Below, piece after piece: positions 6,604 to 13,622 of a DNA stretch of 13,622 nt. The stretch is from Desulfobulbaceae bacterium (GTDB taxonomy: Bacteria > Desulfobacterota > Desulfobulbia > Desulfobulbales > UBA5123), in NCBI GenBank assembly GCA_029865195.1, contig JAOUHH010000043.1:1-13622 (forward strand). The letters are read 5' to 3'. Position numbers and translations under genes: made by a program. Each line of letters begins with the position of its first letter. The stretch's first letter is position 1. The notes below the pieces were generated by a model. It worked only from the letters and a program-made list of their open reading frames with translations, searched no databases and was not told the origin of the DNA.

Positions 6604-7716
6604 TTGAGCGATAACCAACGCACCATAGACTGGCTGCGCCTCTCCCTCACACCAGGGCTTGGCGCCGCGGGTTGCCGCCGGCTTGTCGAACACTTCGGCA
6701 CTCCGGGCCGGGTTCTCGCGGCACCGCCGGCGGAACTCGCCAGGGTCGGGGGAATCCGCAAAACGAGCCTGAACGGCATCGGCGCCCCCGAAATCGCCCG
6801 GGCCGCGGAAACAGCGCTCCAGAGGACGCACAACGCCGGCCAAACCCTGCTTTGCTGGGATGATCCGGGGTACCCGGAACAACTGCGAACCATCCACGAC
6901 CCGCCGGTACTCCTCTACCTGAAAGGCGCGCCTGCGGTTTTGAACAACAGTGGCATCGCCGTGGTCGGGGCGCGGGCGGCCTCGACCTACGGCCTCCAGA
7001 TGGCCGGGCGTTTTGCCAGGGACCTTGCCCTGCGGGGGCTTACCATCATCAGCGGCCTCGCCCTCGGCATCGACAGCAATGCCCACGCCGGGGCTCTGGC
7101 GGCCGCTGGAAAAACCGTGGCGGTGCTGGGTTGCGGACTGGATATTGTCTATCCGGCCCGCAATCGCAAACTTTTTGAAGAAATCGCCGCCACCGGCGCT
7201 TTGGTCAGTGAATACCCGCCGGGCACACCGCCGGACAGCTTCCGTTTCCCGGCCCGCAACCGGATTATCAGCGGCCTTGCCTTGGGGGTTCTGGTCGTTG
7301 AAGCGGCGAAGCACTCCGGTTCGCTGATCACCGCGCAGCTGGCGCTGGAGCAGGGACGGGAGGTTTTTGCGATGCCGGGCCGGATCGATTCCGGCAAGAG
7401 CGAGGGCACCCACCGGCTTTTACAGGATGGCGCCAAACTGGTCCACAGCGTTGACGACATCCTGGCGGAACTGCAGGCCTTCACGGCCGCGGCCCCGACC
7501 AACGCACAACAAACAACCCCGGCGGCCGGCTTGGCCGACCTGGATCAGGCGAGTCAAGCGCTGCTGGCGACGCTGGATGTCTACCCGAAAAACATCGACG
7601 ACCTGATCGTCGCCACCGGCCTCGCCGCCAGGGTGGTCAACGAGAAGCTGGTCCTGCTGGAACTGGCCGATCTGATCGAGGTCCTGCCGGGAAAACTCTA
7701 CCAGCGCAAAGCTTGA
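6604..7716 (+). CDS. dprA: DNA-processing protein DprA (Smf)
   Basis: DprA binds single-stranded DNA entering during natural transformation and loads RecA on it; it is also widespread in bacteria not known to be competent. The 370 residues carry three parts. The N-terminal helix-hairpin-helix-like region (about 10-75) includes LTPGLG and VGGIR. The Rossmann-like core (about 100-290) has VGARAASTYG with Arg124, SGLALGIDSNAH, CGLDIVYPARN, EYPPGTPP and FPARNRIISGLA, then HSGSLITAQLALEQGREV and SEGTH. A C-terminal winged-helix segment (about 310-367) completes it. Length and motif order are normal for the family. The start is TTG at 6604, the first possible one because an in-frame TGA ends at 6600; the ribosome binding site is weak. 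topA follows after 66 bases on the same strand, a common pairing. Com-type uptake genes are not in the window, so real competence cannot be judged. Confidence 0.95.
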   Translation: MSDNQRTIDWLRLSLTPGLGAAGCRRLVEHFGTPGRVLAAPPAELARVGGIRKTSLNGIGAPEIARAAETALQRTHNAGQTLLCWDDPGYPEQLRTIHDPPVLLYLKGAPAVLNNSGIAVVGARAASTYGLQMAGRFARDLALRGLTIISGLALGIDSNAHAGALAAAGKTVAVLGCGLDIVYPARNRKLFEEIAATGALVSEYPPGTPPDSFRFPARNRIISGLALGVLVVEAAKHSGSLITAQLALEQGREVFAMPGRIDSGKSEGTHRLLQDGAKLVHSVDDILAELQAFTAAAPTNAQQTTPAAGLADLDQASQALLATLDVYPKNIDDLIVATGLAARVVNEKLVLLELADLIEVLPGKLYQRKA

Positions 7717-7733
7717 AAAATCGGCACAACCAC

Positions 7734-7754
7734 GGGCGGCCTGCCAAGGCGCCC
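7734..7754 (+). repeat. Hairpin in the dprA-topA gap
   Basis: GGGCG pairs with CGCCC and, inside one bulged G, CCT pairs with AGG around a GCCA loop, for 8 base pairs. It ends 28 bases before the topA ATG. It has no T tract, so it is unlikely to terminate; it could stabilise or separate the two coding messages. Confidence 0.35.
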
Positions 7755-7782
7755 ATAACGCAGAACACGGACCGCATAAAAC

Positions 7783-10053
<2,271 letters not shown>

Positions 10054-10076
10054 ACCGCCCCTCGATTAAATTCAGG

Positions 10077-10105
10077 TTGCCCGCGACCCGGTCCGATCTT
10101 ATAAT
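10077..10105 (+). promoter_or_regulatory. Sigma70 promoter of the FlgC-like gene
   Basis: TTGCCC (10077-10082), a spacer of exactly 17 bases and a perfect TATAAT (10100-10105) make this the best promoter match in the window. Initiation near 10112 would put the hairpin at 10125-10143 in the leader. It starts 24 bases after the topA stop, so the small gene can be expressed independently of dprA-topA. It is not a sigma28 or sigma54 flagellar promoter. Confidence 0.65.
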
Positions 10106-10124
10106 TTAATAAGGCATGATTTTT

Positions 10125-10143
10125 CCGGGGCCACCGGCCCCGG
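10125..10143 (+). promoter_or_regulatory. Leader hairpin before the FlgC-like gene
   Basis: CCGGGGCC (10125-10132) and GGCCCCGG (10136-10143) form a perfect 8-bp GC stem with a 3-base loop. There is no T tract on the plus strand, and the hairpin is about 15 bases downstream of the predicted start of transcription, so it is more likely an mRNA-stabilising 5' element than a topA terminator. GGCATGA occurs on both sides (10113-10119 and 10142-10148). Confidence 0.5.
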
Positions 10144-10173
10144 CATGACAGCGACACAGCAAGGAGGTTCGGG

Positions 10174-10527
10174 ATGATCAACGGGATAAGCGCCTCGCTC
10201 TCAGGCCTGATGAGCCTGCAGAAAAAAAACGAATCAAGCGCCAACAACACCGCCAACATCGACACCGACGGCTATAAGAAAACCAGGGTCACCCTGCAGG
10301 AAGAGGTGCCGCAGGGGGTGACCGCCAACGTCAGCACGGTGGAGACACCGGGGCCGCTGGCGCTGGAACGCACCACCGAGGGAGAGGTGCTGGTGGAAAA
10401 ATCCAACGTCGAACTGGCCGAGGAGATCCCGCAGCAGCTCATGACCCGCCGCTTCTTCCAGGCCAACATCAAGACCATCCAGGCCTACGACGAGATGCTG
10501 GGCAGCCTGCTCGACATCAAGAAATAA
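10174..10527 (+). CDS. Small flagellar rod/hook-family protein (FlgC-like), isolated
   Basis: The 117-residue protein has both end signatures of axial flagellar proteins joined with little between. The N-terminus MINGISASLSGL plus ANNTANIDTDGYKK (23-36) matches the Flg_bb_rod segment. The C-terminus from Ser77 (SNVELAEEIPQQL, then FFQANIKTIQAYDEMLGSLL) matches the Flg_bbr_C segment that forms coiled coils in the rod. FlgC is usually about 130-150 residues and FlgF/FlgG about 240-260, so this is a minimal form. The start is certain: AAGGAGG lies 6 bases before the ATG. Oddly, no other flagellar gene is near; the gene sits alone between topA and pyrC with its own promoter and terminator. It could be a rod component encoded outside the main cluster or a paralogue with another role. 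No signal peptide is present, as expected for type III flagellar export. Confidence 0.85.
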   Translation: MINGISASLSGLMSLQKKNESSANNTANIDTDGYKKTRVTLQEEVPQGVTANVSTVETPGPLALERTTEGEVLVEKSNVELAEEIPQQLMTRRFFQANIKTIQAYDEMLGSLLDIKK

Positions 10528-10548
10528 AAAACTCCAGGGCCTGAAACC

Positions 10549-10593
10549 AGAACACCCCCTTCGCCTTTTCGAGGTGAAGGGGGTGTTCTTTTT
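10549..10593. terminator. Intrinsic terminator between the FlgC-like gene and pyrC
   Basis: AGAACACCCCCTTC (10549-10562) and GAAGGGGGTGTTCT (10576-10589) form a perfect 14-bp stem, followed by TTTTT on the plus strand. It lies 21 bases after the TAA of the FlgC-like gene. For the convergent pyrC transcript the stem is the same but the tail (TGGTTTC) is weaker, so termination in that direction is less certain. Confidence 0.9.
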
Positions 10594-10606
10594 AAGACGG
10601 GCACCA

Positions 10607-10618
10607 GCAACCGGTTGC
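10607..10618. repeat. 12-bp palindrome between convergent genes
   Basis: GCAACCGGTTGC is a perfect palindrome 12 bases beyond the pyrC stop. It may form a small hairpin at the 3' end of the pyrC message or be a binding site. No T tract follows. Confidence 0.3.
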
Positions 10619-10630
10619 CACCGGCCGTTT

Positions 10631-11941
10631 TCAGATATCCGAATAGACAACCCGGCCGCCGACCATGGTCAGCACCGCCTTGCCGGCAAGCTCCCAGCCG
10701 AGGAACGGTGAGTTGCGGCTCTTGGAAACCACTTGCTCGACATCGTAGCGGAAGGATCGTTCCGGGTCGATCACCGTCACATCCGCCACCGACCCCACCG
10801 TCAGCGTCCCCCCGTCCACCCCGAGAATCCGCGCCGGGTTGACCGAGAGCAACTCCACCAGCCGCGCCGGGGTTATCAGGCCGTCCCGAACCAGGGCCAA
10901 GGCCAATGGCAGAGCCGTTTCAAGACCGATAATCCCGTTGGCGGCGAGATCGAACTCCACATCCTTTTCCAACTCGCTGTGGGGGGCGTGGTCGGTGGCA
11001 ATGGCGTCAAGGGTGCCGTCCTGCAACCCCTCCTTGATCGCCGCCACGTCATCGGCGGTGCGCAGAGGCGGATTCATCTTGGCCCGGGCATCATAAGAGC
11101 CGATCGCTTCCTCGGTGAGGGTGAAATAGTGCGGCGCGGTCTCGGCGGTGACCTTACAGCCCTGGGCCTTGGCCCGCCGGATCAGGCTCACCGCTTCGCG
11201 GGTGCTGACGTGGGCAATATGCACCGGCCGCCCGGTATAGCGGGCCAGGGCGATATCCCGATACACCATGATCTCCTCCGCCACCGAGGGAATGCCGATC
11301 AGCCCCATCCGGGTGGAAAGGCTCCCCTCGTTCATCGCGCCATGGCGACTCAACGACAACTCCTCGGCATGCGAGATCACCAGCAGCTTGTAATTGCCGG
11401 CGTACTCCAGCGCCCGCCGCATCAACTGCCCGTCAGTCACCGGCAGGCCGTCGTCGGTGACCGCGACAACCCCGGCTGCGCGCAGCTCACCGAATTCGGA
11501 GAGATTTTCACCGGCACTGCCCTTGCTGATGGCGCCCACCGGATACACCCTGGCATAGCCCTCGGCGGCCCGACTGCGAATCAGCACCGTCACCGCCTGG
11601 TTGTCGTTCACCGGGTTGGTATTGGGCATACAGGCCACGGCCGTAAAACCACCCGCCGCCGCCGCCTTGGTGCCGCTGACCACGGTTTCCTTATACTCGG
11701 CGCCCGGCTCCCGGAGATGCACGTGCATGTCGATCAGGCCGGGCACCACCCACTTGCCCTGCAGATCGATCCGCCGCGCCGAGGTGCGCTCCGAGTCCAA
11801 TCCCGCGCCGATGGCCGTAACGGTGCCGTTCTCTACCAGTACGTCGGCGACCTGATCGATGCCGTTGACCGGATCGATGACCCTGCCGTTTGCCAACAAC
11901 ACCGGCAGTACAGACGCTTCGTGCAAGGGAGAAAAATCCAT
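10631..11941 (-). CDS. pyrC: Dihydroorotase, class I (amidohydrolase)
   Basis: PyrC closes carbamoyl-aspartate to dihydroorotate, the third step of UMP synthesis. The 436-residue amidohydrolase barrel shows metal ligands His73 and His75 in DMHVHLREPG, Asp163/Asp164 in AVTDDGLP, His191 in SHAEE, His244 in AHVST and catalytic Asp317 in ATDHAPH, with NPPLR just before. Length and motifs match the longer class I type (as in Aquifex and Bacillus), not the shorter E. coli type. The start is ATG at 11941, because GGAGGT (11954-11949) is 7 bases upstream; a GTG at 11950 would touch that site. Only one base separates it from the pyrB stop, and its ribosome binding site lies inside the pyrB end, so coupling is expected. 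In Aquifex a class I enzyme is active in complex with PyrB; the same partnership here is inference. Confidence 0.96.
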   Translation of the reverse strand: MDFSPLHEASVLPVLLANGRVIDPVNGIDQVADVLVENGTVTAIGAGLDSERTSARRIDLQGKWVVPGLIDMHVHLREPGAEYKETVVSGTKAAAAGGFTAVACMPNTNPVNDNQAVTVLIRSRAAEGYARVYPVGAISKGSAGENLSEFGELRAAGVVAVTDDGLPVTDGQLMRRALEYAGNYKLLVISHAEELSLSRHGAMNEGSLSTRMGLIGIPSVAEEIMVYRDIALARYTGRPVHIAHVSTREAVSLIRRAKAQGCKVTAETAPHYFTLTEEAIGSYDARAKMNPPLRTADDVAAIKEGLQDGTLDAIATDHAPHSELEKDVEFDLAANGIIGLETALPLALALVRDGLITPARLVELLSVNPARILGVDGGTLTVGSVADVTVIDPERSFRYDVEQVVSKSRNSPFLGWELAGKAVLTMVGGRVVYSDI

Positions 11942-11942
11942 C

Positions 11943-12875
11943 TCACCCACCTCCCATGATCAAATAGAGCAAGGCCATCCGCACCGCGACCCCGTTGGTC
12001 ACCTGCTCAAGAATAACCGAACGCGGACCATCGGCGATGGCTGGATCCATCTCCACCCCCCGGTTAATCGGCCCGGGATGCATAACCAAGGCATCGGGCT
12101 TGGCGCCGGCCAGGGTGCGCTGGGTGATGCCGAAGAAGCGGGCATACTCGCGCAGCGAAGGGATCAGCGGATCCTGCTGCCGCTCCTTCTGAATCCGCAG
12201 CGCCATCACCACGTCGGCATCGGCGACCGCGGCCTCCACGGAATCACATACCGTGGCACCCATCTCGGCAATCCCTTTTGGGATCAAGGTGGCAGGACCG
12301 CTCACCGCAACCTGCGCCCCCATCTTGGAGAATCCGATAATGTTCGAGTGCGCCACCCGGCTGTGGGTGATATCGCCGATAATCGCGACCTTCAACCCCT
12401 CCAGCCGCCCCTTTTTCTCCCTGACGGTCAACATGTCCAACAGGGCCTGACTGGGATGCTCGTGGACACCATCCCCGGCATTGATCACCGAGGCATTGAT
12501 ATGATTGGCCAACAGGCGCGGGGAGCCGGAACGTGAATGGCGGATGATGATGATATCAGGTTTCATCGCTTCCAGATTGCGAGCGGTATCCAACAGGGTT
12601 TCACCCTTGGTGGTGCTGCTGCTGGAAGCGGCGACATTGAAGGTATCGGCGCTCAGGCGCTTGGCCGCGACCTCAAAGGAAAGGCGGGTTCGGGTGCTGG
12701 GCTCGAAAAAGAGGTTGATCACGGTCTTGCCGCGCAGGGTCGGCACCTTCTTGATCGGCCGCTGCGAGATCTCCTTGAAAGACTCGGCGACCCGCAAGAC
12801 GTAATCGATATCCTGGGCGGTAAGATCTTCGAGCCCCAGAATATGTTTATGGGTAAAGCGATATTCTGTGTCCAT
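11943..12875 (-). CDS. pyrB: Aspartate carbamoyltransferase catalytic subunit
   Basis: PyrB joins carbamoyl phosphate to aspartate, the committed step of pyrimidine synthesis. The 310 residues carry the carbamoyl-phosphate loop FFEPSTRTRLSFE (Ser60-Thr-Arg-Thr-Arg64), the loop Lys90 in SSSTTKGE, HPSQALLD at His140 and HPGPINRG near 266. Length and motif set are those of a normal catalytic subunit, and no ornithine-carbamoyltransferase signature is seen. The ATG at 12875 has GAGGAG (12885-12880) in front; an in-frame TTG at 12887 overlaps that site and is rejected. The gene is 54 bases downstream of lepB and one base upstream of pyrC. No regulatory subunit gene (pyrI) is adjacent, and I see no PyrR-type attenuator in the 54-base gap. 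Confidence 0.97.
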   Translation of the reverse strand: MDTEYRFTHKHILGLEDLTAQDIDYVLRVAESFKEISQRPIKKVPTLRGKTVINLFFEPSTRTRLSFEVAAKRLSADTFNVAASSSSTTKGETLLDTARNLEAMKPDIIIIRHSRSGSPRLLANHINASVINAGDGVHEHPSQALLDMLTVREKKGRLEGLKVAIIGDITHSRVAHSNIIGFSKMGAQVAVSGPATLIPKGIAEMGATVCDSVEAAVADADVVMALRIQKERQQDPLIPSLREYARFFGITQRTLAGAKPDALVMHPGPINRGVEMDPAIADGPRSVILEQVTNGVAVRMALLYLIMGGG

Positions 12876-12929
12876 AACGCTCCTCAACTCGGTCGCCAGC
12901 GGGTGGTGCGGTCAAACCCAAGACGTCCT

Positions 12930-13559
12930 TCAGTGAATCAGCTGCCCGATCCGATGCCAACGCACGTTGAAATCATCGCTGTTCCATGACCAATAGAGAA
13001 CAAAGGCCTTGCCCTTAACCGCTCTCAAATCGACAAACTTCCAGAAGCGGCTGTCGTGGCTGTTGTCACGGTTGTCTCCCATCACGAACAGGGAATCCGC
13101 CGGCACCACCACCGGCCCGAAGTTGTCGCGCGTGCTCATATCACTGGGGAAAATCCGCCCGTCACGATACACGGCGCTTGGCACCTCGAAGGGTTCGCCG
13201 TTGACGAACACCTTTTTGTCAATGACCTCGATTCTGTCTCCGGCCACCCCGATCACCCGTTTGATGAAATCCTGCGAGGGGTTCAGCGGATACTCAAAAA
13301 CGATGATATCACGGCGCTGCGGCGTGCCGACCGCAATCCATGTTGCCCCGGTCAAGGGATTCTTGACCCCATAGGTGAATTTATTGACCAGCAGGTGGTC
13401 ACCGATCAGCAGGGTCGGCTCCATGGAGCTGGAAGGAATCTTGAAGGCCTGCACCACAAAAGTCCGGATAAAAAACGCCAGCAGAAGCGCAATGATGATC
13501 GCTTCCGCATATTCACGATAAATTGACTTCTGTCCTGGATTATCGCTTTCAGTTTTCAA
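12930..13559 (-). CDS. lepB: Signal peptidase I
   Basis: LepB is a membrane-bound serine protease that removes signal peptides from exported proteins on the outer face of the cytoplasmic membrane. One hydrophobic segment (about 18-36, AEAIIIALLLAFFIRTFVV) anchors it. The catalytic Ser45 is in IPSSSMEPTL and the general base Lys100 in DFIKRVIGVAGD; the later boxes GDNRDNSHDSRFW and the near-terminal basic segment are present. At 209 residues it is a compact form, without the second N-terminal helix of the E. coli enzyme. The preferred start is TTG at 13559, because CAGAGG (13574-13569) lies 9 bases upstream; a TTG at 13568 would touch that site. It is the first gene of lepB-pyrB-pyrC within the window, and its promoter lies in or beyond the last 60 bases. 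Pairing a protease with pyrimidine genes probably reflects shared growth-rate control only. Confidence 0.96.
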   Translation of the reverse strand: MKTESDNPGQKSIYREYAEAIIIALLLAFFIRTFVVQAFKIPSSSMEPTLLIGDHLLVNKFTYGVKNPLTGATWIAVGTPQRRDIIVFEYPLNPSQDFIKRVIGVAGDRIEVIDKKVFVNGEPFEVPSAVYRDGRIFPSDMSTRDNFGPVVVPADSLFVMGDNRDNSHDSRFWKFVDLRAVKGKAFVLYWSWNSDDFNVRWHRIGQLIH

Positions 13560-13622
13560 CGGTATCAACCTCTGTGAAGGTGCCGCCGAAACACCCGAAA
13601 GTGGGGAGGAAATTCTCCCGCC

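Noticed and set aside
10125..10143. GC hairpin as the topA terminator
   Set aside because: No T tract follows on the plus strand, and a strong promoter lies between topA and the hairpin.
10113..10148. GGCATGA repeats around the hairpin as a target-site duplication of a tiny mobile element
   Set aside because: Only 22 bases lie between the repeats, too short for any known element, and a 7-bp match can occur by chance.
10733..11959. Open frame of 408 codons antisense to pyrC
   Set aside because: PyrC with all metal ligands is on the minus strand; the plus frame has a His/Gly/Arg-rich, low-information composition.

Overview
This window is a high-GC, gene-dense stretch of bacterial chromosome holding ten protein genes. 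No tRNA, rRNA, CRISPR array, transposase or phage gene is visible. Gene content and family variants look like a Desulfobacterota-type (former deltaproteobacterial) genome: a dnaG-rpoD pair without rpsU, dprA next to topA, a lone small flagellar-rod-like protein, a class I dihydroorotase next to pyrB, and a class II aldolase fused to a dehydrogenase. That placement is inference from gene content; no ribosomal RNA is present to confirm it.

Layout. (1) Positions 1-1742, minus: the first 580 codons of a bifunctional class II aldolase/short-chain dehydrogenase, cut by the window edge, with a perfect 12-bp LacI-type palindrome just upstream. (2) 1889-2584, minus: a 231-residue protein I do not recognise. 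(3) 2585-2866: an AT-rich divergent regulatory region. (4) 2867-6342, plus: dnaG (primase) and rpoD (primary sigma factor), closed by a strong two-way terminator. (5) 6604-10053, plus: dprA and topA, behind a TTGACA-type promoter. (6) 10174-10527, plus: a 117-residue FlgC-like protein with its own promoter, a leader hairpin, an excellent ribosome binding site and its own terminator. (7) 10631-13559, minus: lepB, pyrB and pyrC, read in that order and tightly packed, converging on block 6.

How the genes fit together. Blocks 4 and 5 carry information-processing functions: primer synthesis, promoter recognition, loading of RecA on incoming single strands, and supercoil relaxation. Block 7 joins signal peptidase I to the second and third steps of pyrimidine synthesis; pyrB and pyrC are separated by one base and are probably translationally coupled. 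The aldolase/dehydrogenase looks like a regulated sugar-catabolic gene unrelated to its neighbours.

Most of the window is ordinary core genome. The parts most worth a second look are the RpoD N-terminus, which lacks a recognisable region 1.1 and has a basic-then-acidic tail instead; the orphan FlgC-like gene with its hairpin leader; the operator-like palindrome before the aldolase; the unknown 231-residue protein; and the use of TTG or GTG starts by four core genes. I saw no convincing undescribed multi-gene system.
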